64,000 nt of DNA from Sphingopyxis sp. Lineage in GTDB: Bacteria; Pseudomonadota; Alphaproteobacteria; Sphingomonadales; Sphingomonadaceae. Both the position numbers and the translations under genes were made by a program. The stretch spans positions 1-64,000 of the forward strand of contig NZ_JAEMQX010000006.1 in assembly GCF_016463645.1 (NCBI RefSeq), given 5' to 3'. The notes below the pieces were generated by a model. It was not told the origin of the DNA, made no database searches, and was given only the letters and a program-made list of their open reading frames with translations. Numbering within the stretch: position 1 is the first letter of the stretch; each line of letters begins with the position of its first letter. Shown piece after piece: positions 28,466 to 38,135 of the stretch.

Positions 28466-29506
28466 ATGAACGCGCCCACCGGCAGACTGGCCGAAAGCCT
28501 GACCCTGCCGCAACCCTATCTGCTGTTCCTCGGCGACACGACCGAGGCGGGCTATGCCAAGACCGCCTTTGGCTTGGCTGACTGGGCCGCCGACCGCTGT
28601 GTCGGCGAGTACGGGATCGGTGCCTGCTCGGTCAGCGCCGGCCTGCCGCGGCTGTCGCCCGCCGAGGCGCGCGGGGCGGGGGCACGGTCGCTGGTGATCG
28701 GCGTCGCAAACCAGGGCGGCGTCATCGGCGACGCGTGGGTCGCCGTGCTCGTCGAGGCGATGGAGGCCGGGCTCGACATCGTCAGCGGCCTCCACACCCG
28801 GCTGACGAGCATCCCCGCGCTCGTCGAGGCGGCGCGGCGCACCGGTCAACGGTTGATCGACGTCCGAACACCGCCCCCATCGATCCCGATCGCCAACGGC
28901 CGCAAGCGGAGCGGCAAAAGGTTGCTGACGGTCGGCACCGATTGTGCGCTCGGCAAGAAATACACCGCGCTTGCGCTGCACCGCGCCTTTGTCGCGCGCG
29001 GGATCGACGCTGATTTTCGCGCGACCGGCCAGACCGGCATCATGATCGCGGGCGGCGGGATACCGATGGATGCCGTCGTATCGGATTTCGAGGCTGGGGC
29101 GGCGGAAATATTGAGCCCGGACGCGCCCGGCAATCACTGGGATCTGATCGAGGGGCAGGGGTCGATCTTCAACCCCGCCTATGCGGCGGTCTCGCTGGGG
29201 CTGTTGCACGGCAGCCAGCCCGACGTGTTCGTCGTCTGCCACGATCCGGCGCGCAAGGTGATCCTCGGCATGGAAAGCTTCGCGCTGCCCGGCATCGAGG
29301 AGGTGATCGACCTGACGATCCGCCTCGGCAGCCGCACCAATCCGGCGATCCGCTGCGGCGGGGTGAGCCTCAACACCTCGGCCTATGACGCTGCCGCCGC
29401 CGAGGCGCTGATGGCGGCCGAACAGCAGCGGCTAGGACTGCCGGTCGCCGATCCGATCCGCGGCGGCGCATCGTTCGACGCGCTCGTGGACAATATTCTC
29501 GCATGA
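28466..29506 (+). CDS. dgcN: DUF1611 family protein, DgcN-like (D-glutamate N-acetyltransferase family)
   Basis: RLLTVGTDCALGKKYTALALHRAF; EGQGSIFNPAYAAVSLGLLHGSQPD; alternative start at 28451; dgcA homologue in the same gene block. Confidence 0.75.
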   Translation: MNAPTGRLAESLTLPQPYLLFLGDTTEAGYAKTAFGLADWAADRCVGEYGIGACSVSAGLPRLSPAEARGAGARSLVIGVANQGGVIGDAWVAVLVEAMEAGLDIVSGLHTRLTSIPALVEAARRTGQRLIDVRTPPPSIPIANGRKRSGKRLLTVGTDCALGKKYTALALHRAFVARGIDADFRATGQTGIMIAGGGIPMDAVVSDFEAGAAEILSPDAPGNHWDLIEGQGSIFNPAYAAVSLGLLHGSQPDVFVVCHDPARKVILGMESFALPGIEEVIDLTIRLGSRTNPAIRCGGVSLNTSAYDAAAAEALMAAEQQRLGLPVADPIRGGASFDALVDNILA

Positions 29507-30642
29507 GTGTGGGCGAGACGGGTGGCAGGTCGAGCTGGTTTCAGCGCTTCCTGCTGCCCGGCTTTGCACTGAAGGCCGTGATCATCGGCGGCGGCTATGC
29601 CACGGGGCGCGAATTGGCCGAATATTTCGTGCCGTCGGGGCCATGGGGCGGACTTTCCGCGATGCTGCTCGCGACGCTGGTCTGGAGCGTGGTCGCGGCG
29701 CTGACCTTCGCGCTGGCACGCAAGCTGGGCGCCTATGATTATCGCGCCTTTTTCAAAGGGCTTCTCGGCCCCGCCTGGGTCGCGTTCGAGGCTGCATATC
29801 TGATCTTCGTCGTCCTGATCCTCGCGGTGTTCGGCGCCGCGGCGGGCGCGATCGGCGCCGCGACCTTCGGCTGGCCCGAGCTTGCGGGGACGGCGCTGCT
29901 CGCGGTGTCGATCGTCGCGGTGACTGCGTGGGGCACCGGCGTCGTCGAGCAGATGTTCAAATATGTCTCTATCCTGCTCTACACCGTCTATGGCCTGTTT
30001 CTGGTCCTTGCGCTCGCCAGCTTCGGCGGACTGATCGGGCAGGGGTTCGCCAATGCCCCGCCGCCGTCGGGCAACTGGATGGCGGGCGGGCTGACCTATG
30101 CGACGTACAATATCGTCGGCGCGGTGGTGATCCTGCCCGTGCTGCGCCATCTGACCAGCCAGCGCGACGCGGTTGTCGCGGGGCTGATCGCCGGGCCGCT
30201 GTCGATGCTGCCCGCGATCCTCTTTTTCGTCGCGATGATGGCCTTCTATCCCGCGATCGGCGCCGAGACGCTGCCATCCGATTTCCTGCTGCGCCAGATG
30301 ACCGTGCCCGGATTTCATGTGCTGTTTCAGGTGATGATCTTCGCCGCCCTGCTCGAAAGCGGCGCGGGCGCGGTGCACGCGATCAACGAGCGCATTTCGG
30401 GTGCTGTCGAGGGCCGCGGGCGGCCGCCGCTGACGGCCGGCGCGCGCGCGATCATCGGTGCGGTGATCCTGACCGGTTGCATGTTCGTCGCGGGCGAGGT
30501 CGGCCTCGTCGACCTGATCGCCAGCGGATACCGCTTCCTCGCGTGGCTGTTCCTCGCCGTTTTCGTCCTGCCGCTCGTCACCATCGGCATCTGGCGCCTG
30601 CTGCGCCCGTCGACCGCTCCCCATATGGAGGCCCTGCCATGA
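29503..30642 (+). CDS. YkvI-like integral membrane protein, putative amino-acid permease
   Basis: FLLPGFALKAVIIGGGYATGRELAEYFVPSGPWGG; ~10 TM; start overlaps dgcN-like stop by 4 bp. Confidence 0.75.
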   Translation: MSVGETGGRSSWFQRFLLPGFALKAVIIGGGYATGRELAEYFVPSGPWGGLSAMLLATLVWSVVAALTFALARKLGAYDYRAFFKGLLGPAWVAFEAAYLIFVVLILAVFGAAAGAIGAATFGWPELAGTALLAVSIVAVTAWGTGVVEQMFKYVSILLYTVYGLFLVLALASFGGLIGQGFANAPPPSGNWMAGGLTYATYNIVGAVVILPVLRHLTSQRDAVVAGLIAGPLSMLPAILFFVAMMAFYPAIGAETLPSDFLLRQMTVPGFHVLFQVMIFAALLESGAGAVHAINERISGAVEGRGRPPLTAGARAIIGAVILTGCMFVAGEVGLVDLIASGYRFLAWLFLAVFVLPLVTIGIWRLLRPSTAPHMEALP

Positions 30643-32210
30643 AACGCCTGCTTGCCCTGTCGCTGATGCTGTCAGTCGCCGTGCCCGCATGGGCCGAACC
30701 GCCCGCCGACATCGGCGAAAGCGTCGAGGCGCTGCGCAAGAAGGTCGGCGCGGCGGGCGTGTCGATCGCGATCGTCGAGGACGGCAAGACGACGCTGTCG
30801 CGCGGCTGGGGCGTGCGCAAGATCGGGGAGAGCGCATCGGTCGACGCGCAGACGATCTTCCAGACCGGCTCGACCGGCAAGGCGATGACCGCCGCCGCGC
30901 TCGCGATCCTCGTCGACGAGGGCCGCATCGCGTGGGACGATCCGGTGATCAAGCATATGCCGTGGTTCCGCATGTACGACGCATGGGTGACGCGCGAGAT
31001 CACGATCCGCGATCTGCTCGTGCACCGCAGCGGGCTCGGGCTCGGGCAGGGTGACCTGATGTTCGTGCCGCGCACCCACCTGACGCGCAAGCAGACGGTC
31101 GAGCGCGTCGCTTACCTGAAGCCGCAGACGAGCTTTCGTTCGGCCTATGCCTATGACAATATCCTCTATGCTGTCGCCGGCCAGCTGATCGAGGAAGTCA
31201 CCGGCCAGACGTGGGAGGATTTCATCCGTTCGCGCGTGCTGCGCGCGGGGGGCATGAAGAATGCGACGAGCGACAGCGAGGATCGCTTCCGTATCCCCAA
31301 CCGCAGCTGGCCGCATGCGCGCCTGTCGGGACCGCTGCGCGGCCTTGGTCCGCAGGAAGCGCTTGATGAACGCGACGAACTCGGCCGCAACGGCGCGCCG
31401 GCGGGCGGTCTTGCTCTCAGCGCCGACGACATGGCGGCATGGCTCAAGATTCAGCTTGCGCACGGCGCGCTGCCGGACGGGAAGCGGCTGTTCAGCGAGC
31501 AGCAGGCCGCCGAAATGTGGGCTCCGGTCACCCCGATGCCGATCACGCCGCTGCCCGACGCGCTCAAGCCCGCGCAGCCGACGCAACAGGCCTATGCGCT
31601 CGGGTGGCAGGTGCAGGATTATCGCGGCCACCGCATCATCCAGCACGGCGGCGGCGTCTTCGGCTCGATCACGCGCGTCGTCATGATCCCCGACAAGAAT
31701 GTCGGCTTCGCGATCATGATGAACAGCGAGGACAGCGGGATGCTCCTCGGCCTCACCTATGATCTGCTCGACCATTATCTCGATCAGCCCGACTATGGCT
31801 GGATCGCGAAATGGGAGGACTGGTATCAGTCGCGGCTCGCGGGCGGAGTCGAGTTTCTGAAGCAGTCCGGGGCGTCGCCGGCGAAGTCGGGGCCGTCGCT
31901 CGCGCTCGCGGGCTATGCCGGCCGCTACCGCGATCCCTGGTATGGCGACATCGTCGTCGGATCGGGCGCGAAAGGCCTGACGATCGACTTCACCTCGACG
32001 CCGCGGATGGCGGGACGACTCAAGCATTGGCAATATGACAGCTTCGTTACCGAGTTCGACGATCCGGCGATCGAGCCCGCCTATGTGACCTTCGCGCTCG
32101 ATGCCGAGGGCAAGGTGGCGGGCGTGACGATGAAGGCGGTGAGCAAGATCGCCGACTTCAGCTGGGATTATCACGATCTCGACCTGAAGCCGGTGGAGGA
32201 CAAGAAGTGA
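30639..32210 (+). CDS. serine hydrolase (beta-lactamase/S12 family), exported
   Basis: MKRLLALSLMLSVAVPAWAEPP signal; FQTGSTGKAMTAAALAIL (SxxK); YAYDNILYAVAG; start overlaps previous stop. Confidence 0.92.
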   Translation: MKRLLALSLMLSVAVPAWAEPPADIGESVEALRKKVGAAGVSIAIVEDGKTTLSRGWGVRKIGESASVDAQTIFQTGSTGKAMTAAALAILVDEGRIAWDDPVIKHMPWFRMYDAWVTREITIRDLLVHRSGLGLGQGDLMFVPRTHLTRKQTVERVAYLKPQTSFRSAYAYDNILYAVAGQLIEEVTGQTWEDFIRSRVLRAGGMKNATSDSEDRFRIPNRSWPHARLSGPLRGLGPQEALDERDELGRNGAPAGGLALSADDMAAWLKIQLAHGALPDGKRLFSEQQAAEMWAPVTPMPITPLPDALKPAQPTQQAYALGWQVQDYRGHRIIQHGGGVFGSITRVVMIPDKNVGFAIMMNSEDSGMLLGLTYDLLDHYLDQPDYGWIAKWEDWYQSRLAGGVEFLKQSGASPAKSGPSLALAGYAGRYRDPWYGDIVVGSGAKGLTIDFTSTPRMAGRLKHWQYDSFVTEFDDPAIEPAYVTFALDAEGKVAGVTMKAVSKIADFSWDYHDLDLKPVEDKK

Positions 32211-33397
32211 AGCGTCTTGCGACCCTGTTGGCGGCAACGGCCCTGTCGGCCTGCTCGGCCGCCGAGGACAAGCCGAAGGCACCCGAGGCCCCGCCGCACA
32301 GCCGGATGCTCGTGCTCGACACCCATCTCGACACGCCGCTGCATTTCGAGCGCGCGGGCTGGAGCTTTGCCGACCGCCACGGCCAGGCCAACGACATGGC
32401 GCAGCTCGATATCCCGCGAATGAAGGACGGCAATCTCGATGGCGGTTTCTTCGCCATCTATACCGAACAGGGGCCGCTGACGCCGAAAGGCTATGCCGAT
32501 GCGCTGGCCTTTGCGCGGGGGCGGTCGGAGCTGATCGACAAGACCATCGCCGCCAATTCGGCCACGATCGCCCCGGCGCTGACCTCGGCTGACGCGCTGC
32601 GGCTGAACAGGGAAGGCAAGCTCATCGCCTTCAAGTCGATGGAGAACAGCTATCCGCTCGGCGAGGACCTGTCGCTGCTCAAGGAATTCCACGACAAGGG
32701 GCTGCGTCTTGCCGGGCCGGTGCATTCGAAGGACAACCAGTTCGCCGACAGCGCGACGGGCGAGGGGCGCTGGAAAGGGCTGAGCCCGCTCGGCAAGCAA
32801 TGGGTCGCCGAAATGAACCGCCTCGGCATCGTGATCGATGCGAGCCATTCGTCCGACGCCGCGTTCGACCAGATTCTCGCGCTGTCGAAATATCCGATCC
32901 TGCTCTCGCACTCGAGCCTGCGCTCGGCCTATGATCATCCCCGCAATCTCGACGAAGGGCGGCTGAAAGCTCTCGCGGCAAAGGGCGGGGCGATGTGTAT
33001 CTCGACGATCTTCATGTCGGAGATGAATATGTCTCCCGCGCGGGGCGCGCTGTTCGGCAAATATGAGCGGATCGGCACATTGTCGTCCGCCGAGCAAGCC
33101 GACCTCAACCGCCAGTGGCGCGAACTCGACAAGACGGAAAAGCTGTGGGCGGCCGATTTCGACGATTATATGAATATGGTGCTGCGCGCGATCGAGGTCG
33201 GCGGCGTCGATCATATCTGCTTCGGTGCCGACTGGGACGGCGGCGGCGGCCTGCCGGGCTTCGAGGATATCTCGGCGCTGCCCAAGGTCACCGAGCGGCT
33301 GAAGGCCGCCGGTTATTCGGATGCCGATATCGAGAAGATGTGGAGCGGCAATATCCTGCGTGTGCTCGCGGCGCAGGGAAAGCCGGCGGCGCGTTAG
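32207..33397 (+). CDS. dipeptidase (peptidase M19), lipoprotein
   Basis: Lipobox LSACSA; LDTHLDTPLHF; IVIDASHSSD; HSSLRSAYDHPRN; ICFGADWDGGGG. Confidence 0.93.
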   Translation: MKRLATLLAATALSACSAAEDKPKAPEAPPHSRMLVLDTHLDTPLHFERAGWSFADRHGQANDMAQLDIPRMKDGNLDGGFFAIYTEQGPLTPKGYADALAFARGRSELIDKTIAANSATIAPALTSADALRLNREGKLIAFKSMENSYPLGEDLSLLKEFHDKGLRLAGPVHSKDNQFADSATGEGRWKGLSPLGKQWVAEMNRLGIVIDASHSSDAAFDQILALSKYPILLSHSSLRSAYDHPRNLDEGRLKALAAKGGAMCISTIFMSEMNMSPARGALFGKYERIGTLSSAEQADLNRQWRELDKTEKLWAADFDDYMNMVLRAIEVGGVDHICFGADWDGGGGLPGFEDISALPKVTERLKAAGYSDADIEKMWSGNILRVLAAQGKPAAR

Positions 33398-34731
33398 GCG
33401 CGGAAGCTTTTGGGGTCGATCCCGAGCTTCTGCATCTTGTCGTAGAGCGTCTTTCTCGGGAGCCCCAGCCGCGCCATCGTTTCGGCGATATTGCCGCGCG
33501 TCTGCGCCATCGTGTCGTGGATGATCGTCGCCTCGAACCGGCGCACGCGTTCGGCGAGCGGCGCGTCGGCCGGCATCGCCGACAGGCCGGGATCCGAGGG
33601 CAGGTCGAGCACGACGCTATAGGCGAAATTCTTGAGCTCGCGGACATTGCCGGGCCAGTCGTGCTCTACGAGGTGGCGGCGGATGCCGTCGTCGATCCGG
33701 AAGTCCGTCACCCCCATCTTCGCCGCGGCTTCGTCGAGGAAGAAGGCGAAGGTCTGCGGAATGTCCGATCGCCGTTCGCGCAGTGGCGGAATGCGAAGCT
33801 TCACGACGTGCAGGCGATAATAGAGGTCTTCGCGGAACGCACCGCTTCGCACGGCATCCATCAGGTCGGTCTTGGTCGCCGCGACGACGCGAAGGTCGAC
33901 GGGCTCGGGCGTGCTGGCGCCGATCGGTTGCACCTCGCGCTCCTCGATCACGCGCAGCAGCTTCGCCTGCACCGCCGGGTGCATCGTGTCGATCTCGTCG
34001 AGGAACAGTGTCCCGCGATGCGCAGCGCGGACGCGCCCCGCCTGACCGAGCTTGCCGGTCGTCCGGTCGATGAGGTCGCTGCCGAACAGTTCGGCTTCGG
34101 CCAGTTCCTGCGGCAGCGCCGCGCAATTGACCGCGACGAGCGAAGCGGCGCTGCGCCGGCTCTGGCGGTGGAGCATATGCGCAACGAGTTCCTTGCCGGT
34201 TCCGGTCTCGCCCTCGATCAGCACGTCGATATCGGCCTGTGCGAGTTGCGCGATCGTGTCGCGGAGCCGGACCATCGCGGCGCTTTCGCCGATCAGCGGG
34301 CTGTCGATCGCCGCCGCCGCCGCGGTCAGCCGGCGGTTGTCGAGGATCAGCGCGCGATGCGCGAGCGCGCGGCGCGCGATGCCGACGAGATGGTCCGCCG
34401 CAAAGGGTTTGGCGAGGAAGTCGAAAGCGCCGTCGTGCAGCGCGCGTACCGCCATCGCGACATCGGCATGGCCGGTAATCAGGATGACGGGGATATCGGG
34501 ATCGATCGCATGGGTCGCCGCGCGTAGTTCGAGCCCGTCCATTCCCGGCATCCGGATGTCGGTGACGATGATTCCCGGGAAATCCCTGTCGATGCGGGGC
34601 AAGACGCTCCGCGCATCGGGAAAGGCCTCGATGGCGAGCCCCGCGAGGTCGAGCGTCTGGGCGTTCGCGGCGCGCAACGCCGCATCGTCGTCGACGAAGA
34701 AAATCGTCTGTTCGTCGGTGAAGAAGCTCAT
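33394..34731 (-). CDS. dctD: DctD-like response regulator (receiver - AAA+ - Fis HTH), GAFTGA motif absent
   Basis: IFFVDDDAALRAANAQTL; DVLIEGETGTGKELVAHML; GTLFLDEID; GNIAETMARLGLPRKTLYDKMQKLGI. Confidence 0.85.
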   Translation of the reverse strand: MSFFTDEQTIFFVDDDAALRAANAQTLDLAGLAIEAFPDARSVLPRIDRDFPGIIVTDIRMPGMDGLELRAATHAIDPDIPVILITGHADVAMAVRALHDGAFDFLAKPFAADHLVGIARRALAHRALILDNRRLTAAAAAIDSPLIGESAAMVRLRDTIAQLAQADIDVLIEGETGTGKELVAHMLHRQSRRSAASLVAVNCAALPQELAEAELFGSDLIDRTTGKLGQAGRVRAAHRGTLFLDEIDTMHPAVQAKLLRVIEEREVQPIGASTPEPVDLRVVAATKTDLMDAVRSGAFREDLYYRLHVVKLRIPPLRERRSDIPQTFAFFLDEAAAKMGVTDFRIDDGIRRHLVEHDWPGNVRELKNFAYSVVLDLPSDPGLSAMPADAPLAERVRRFEATIIHDTMAQTRGNIAETMARLGLPRKTLYDKMQKLGIDPKSFRA

Positions 34732-36524
34732 GCCGGCCTCAGCGTCAGGCGGAACCCCGCGCCGCCGAGCGGCGAGGGGATGAGCGTCAGCGTGCCGCCG
34801 AACTCGGTCATGATATCGCTCGCGATGGCGAGCCCCAGCCCGAGCCCGTCCGGGCGACCGGTCACGAAGGGAGTGAAGAGCTGTGGCAGCAGGTCGGCCG
34901 GGACGCCGGGGCCGTCATCGCAGATATCGATGTGAACCGGGTCGGCGCCGTGCGCGTGGAGCGAAATATGGGGATCCTTCATATCATGGACTGCCTCGGC
35001 GGCGTTCTGCAGCAGGTTGACGAGCACCTGTTCGAGCCGGACCCGGTCGGCGTGAACGCGCTCCGCCGGGTCATCCACCGCGATATCGAGTGCGATGCCC
35101 TGCGCGCGCAGCCGGTCGCCGATCAGCAGGCTGGTGCCGTCGATCGCCGATTGCAGGTCCACCGGGCCGAGCGGCGTCGGCTTGCGGCGCGCGAAATTGC
35201 GCAGTTCGTTGGTGATCGCGCCGACACGTGCGGTCAGCTCGACGATGGCGCCGAGGTTGCCGCGCGCCTTGTCGGGCTCTGCACGCTCGAGATAGCGCAG
35301 GCTGTTCTCCGCAAAGGTGCGGATCGCGGCGATCGGCTGGTTGATCTCGTGCGCGACGCCCGCGGTAATCTGGCCGATGGAGCCGAGGCGGCTTGCCTGC
35401 GCCAGTTCTTCGCGCGCGGCGCGGTAGCGGCGATCGGTTTCGCGCTGCCGCTCGGAGGCGAGCCGCAGTTCGTCGTTCGCGGCGCGCAGGTCGCGCGTGC
35501 GCGCCGCGACTTCGCGTTCGAGCGCTTCGTGCGCCGCCTGTCGCAGCGACTGCCGCTCGACGATACGGAGCAAGGTCATGATTGCCGTGCCGACGAGGAT
35601 CAGGAGGATGAGGAAAGCAACGCGCGCGGTCGCATTGGCGCTGGCACGCGCGGGCCCGGCGGGCTGGAGCAGGCGGAGCGTGCCCCCGGGAAAGGATACG
35701 CGCTCGTCGGCCTCGCGAAACAGATCGGTGCCGACGCGGATCGCATCGCCGTCGCGGCTGACCGGTAATGGATCGAGCCGCGCATCGCCATAGCTGCGCG
35801 TCGCGCGCAGCCGCTGCTGTTCCTCGGCTAGGATCGGGGCGAAGGAGCGGAAGCGCCAGCGCGGCTCGCTGCTCATCACGACGATCCCCGCGGCATCGGT
35901 GACGAGCGTCGCTGCAGCCGAGTCCGCCCAGCGCGCTTCCAGCTTGTCGAACTCGACCTTGAGCACGATCACCCCGAGCTGCCGTCCGTCGAGGTCGACA
36001 CGGCGCGCGAGATAGAGGCCCGGGCGTCCGCTGACGGTGCCCAGCGCGAACAGCTCGGCTTCGCCCTTGCGCATCGCGCCCTGGAAATAGGGCCGGAACC
36101 GGTAGTTCTCGCCGACGAAGCTCGTCGGCGCGCGCCAGTTGCTCGCGGCGATCGTCGTGCCGCTGGCGTCGATCACATAGATCACCGTGGCGTCGGTGCG
36201 CGCCGCGAGCTGTTCGAGTTCGCGATCAAGCCGGCGCGACGCGGCGTCGCTCTTGTCGGCCAGCGCGGCGCGGACGTCGGGAAATTCGGTGAGTACGCGC
36301 GGCAACAGGCGGAATTTCTGCAGTTCGCTTTCGAGCAGGCTCGCGTGCGCGCGTGCATTCTGCCGCGCCTCGACGTCGGCCTGCGCCCCGGCGCGCCCTG
36401 CGGCCCATTGCGCGAGGCCGAGCCCCGCAACGAGCAGGATCACCAGCCCCGCCGTAACCGCAACGATCAGGCGCCGGCGGTTGGTGGGGGGACCGATAAG
36501 GGACGAATCGCCTTTGAAGAGCAT
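34728..36524 (-). CDS. dctB: DctB-like sensor histidine kinase
   Basis: Periplasmic sensor domain, GQITAGVAHEINQPIAAIRTFAENS, DDGPGVPADLLPQLFTPFVTGRPDGLGLGLAI. Confidence 0.88.
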   Translation of the reverse strand: MLFKGDSSLIGPPTNRRRLIVAVTAGLVILLVAGLGLAQWAAGRAGAQADVEARQNARAHASLLESELQKFRLLPRVLTEFPDVRAALADKSDAASRRLDRELEQLAARTDATVIYVIDASGTTIAASNWRAPTSFVGENYRFRPYFQGAMRKGEAELFALGTVSGRPGLYLARRVDLDGRQLGVIVLKVEFDKLEARWADSAAATLVTDAAGIVVMSSEPRWRFRSFAPILAEEQQRLRATRSYGDARLDPLPVSRDGDAIRVGTDLFREADERVSFPGGTLRLLQPAGPARASANATARVAFLILLILVGTAIMTLLRIVERQSLRQAAHEALEREVAARTRDLRAANDELRLASERQRETDRRYRAAREELAQASRLGSIGQITAGVAHEINQPIAAIRTFAENSLRYLERAEPDKARGNLGAIVELTARVGAITNELRNFARRKPTPLGPVDLQSAIDGTSLLIGDRLRAQGIALDIAVDDPAERVHADRVRLEQVLVNLLQNAAEAVHDMKDPHISLHAHGADPVHIDICDDGPGVPADLLPQLFTPFVTGRPDGLGLGLAIASDIMTEFGGTLTLIPSPLGGAGFRLTLRPA

Positions 36525-36573
36525 GTGCGGATTATTGCACAAATGTTTATGTTCGTATGTGGAATTTTGCACA
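36524..36573. promoter_or_regulatory. paired 18-bp dyad sites (candidate DctD-like binding sites)
   Basis: TGTGCGGATTATTGCACA (36524-36541) and TATGTGGAATTTTGCACA (36556-36573), 14/18 identical, 32-bp period. Confidence 0.6.
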
Positions 36574-36739
36574 AATTATGATGGCCAGCCGCTTCTCTGG
36601 CGACTAAACGCTATATCTTACAGATATATAGATGATAATCTTCGGCTGTTTGACCCCCCGTCTGTGCGCTCCCTAAAATCGCGCAAAGGCCGCCGAACGG
36701 CTCGAAGGCGTCGATGGGCGCAAATATGGGGAGAGGCTG

Positions 36740-38086
36740 GTGGCAGCCACGATCGACATGAATGCGATGCACGAGGCTGCGAAGAGCCGACCTTGGTGGT
36801 CGCATCTGTATGTGCAGGTGCTGGCGGCGATCGCCGGCGGCGTGCTGCTCGGCCATTTCCGGCCCGAAATCGGCGTCCAGTTCCAGCCGCTCGGCAAGGG
36901 CTTCATCGACCTCGTCAAGATGATCATCGCGCCGGTGATCTTCCTGACCGTTTCGACCGGTATCGCATCGGTGGGGAGCGGCAAGACGCTCGGCCGCCTC
37001 ACGGCAAAGACCTTCGCCTATTTCCTCTTCTTCTCGACCCTCGCGCTGATCATCGGCCTGATCGTCGCCAATGTGGTCCAACCGGGGGCGGGGATGAATA
37101 TCGATCCCCGGACGCTCGATCCGAACGCCGTCGCCAAGATCGCCGAATATGACGCGAAGGCGCACGACACTTCGCTCGTCGGCTTTGTCCTTGCGATCAT
37201 TCCGACGACCTTCGTTTCGGCGCTGACGTCGGGGTCGATCCTGCAGGCCTTGTTCGCCGCGATCCTGTTCGGGATTGCGCTGTCGCACACGGGTGCCGCC
37301 GGAGCGCAGGTGCTCGGCATGCTCGAAAAGCTCTCGACCGTTTTCTTCCACCTCGTCGGCATGCTGATGCGCTTCGCGCCGATCGGCGCGTTCGGTGCAA
37401 TGGCGTTCACGATCGGCGAATATGGTGTCGAATCGCTCGTCAATCTCGGCGCACTGATAGCGACCTTCTACCTCACGTCGATCCTGTTCGTGGTCGTCGT
37501 CCTCGGCACGATGGCGCGGATTTGCGGCTTTTCGATCTTCCGGTTGATCGCCTATCTTAAGGCCGAACTGCTGCTCGTGCTCGGAACCTCGTCGTCCGAA
37601 GCGGCGCTGCCCAGCCTGATGGAAAAGCTGGAGAAGGCGGGCTGCGCCAAGCCGGTGGTCGGCATGGTCGTGCCGACGGGATATAGCTTCAACCTCGACG
37701 GCACGAACATCTATATGACGCTCGCGGCGTTGTTCGTCGCGCAGGCGACGGGCGTCGACCTCAGCCTTGGCGACCAGGTCGCGCTGCTGCTCGTCGCGAT
37801 GGTGAGCTCGAAAGGCGCGGCGGGGGTGACCGGCGCGGGGTTCATCACGCTCGCCGCGACGCTGACGGCGGTACCCACGGTGCCGGTCGCGGGGCTCGCG
37901 CTGATCCTCGGCATCGACCGCTTCATGAGCGAGTGTCGCGCGCTGACCAACTTCATCGGCAATGCGCTCGCCGCGATCGTCGTCGCGAAGTGGGAAAAGG
38001 CGCTCGATCGCGACGCACTCGACCGCGCGCTGGGCGGCCAGCCTGCACCCATCGCAGCGGCTCCGATCGAAACCGACGCAGATTGA
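36740..38086 (+). CDS. dctA: dicarboxylate/amino acid:cation symporter (DctA family)
   Basis: [68 protein letters not shown]. Confidence 0.93.
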   Translation: MAATIDMNAMHEAAKSRPWWSHLYVQVLAAIAGGVLLGHFRPEIGVQFQPLGKGFIDLVKMIIAPVIFLTVSTGIASVGSGKTLGRLTAKTFAYFLFFSTLALIIGLIVANVVQPGAGMNIDPRTLDPNAVAKIAEYDAKAHDTSLVGFVLAIIPTTFVSALTSGSILQALFAAILFGIALSHTGAAGAQVLGMLEKLSTVFFHLVGMLMRFAPIGAFGAMAFTIGEYGVESLVNLGALIATFYLTSILFVVVVLGTMARICGFSIFRLIAYLKAELLLVLGTSSSEAALPSLMEKLEKAGCAKPVVGMVVPTGYSFNLDGTNIYMTLAALFVAQATGVDLSLGDQVALLLVAMVSSKGAAGVTGAGFITLAATLTAVPTVPVAGLALILGIDRFMSECRALTNFIGNALAAIVVAKWEKALDRDALDRALGGQPAPIAAAPIETDAD

Positions 38087-38135
38087 GGCCGGCAGGCCGG
38101 CCGACCGGACAACGATAAACAAGGGGAGTGAGATC

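Noticed and set aside
36612-36628. AT-rich palindrome TATATC-TTACA-GATATA upstream of dctA
   Set aside because: Low-complexity AT palindrome in an AT-rich promoter; not enough to call a specific site
36577-36740. Possible sigma-54 -24/-12 promoter upstream of dctA (TGGCCAGCCGCTTCTC, TGGCGACTAAACGC)
   Set aside because: Neither has the -12 GC dinucleotide in correct register with the -24 GG; reported only as an absence supporting the GAFTGA-less DctD observation
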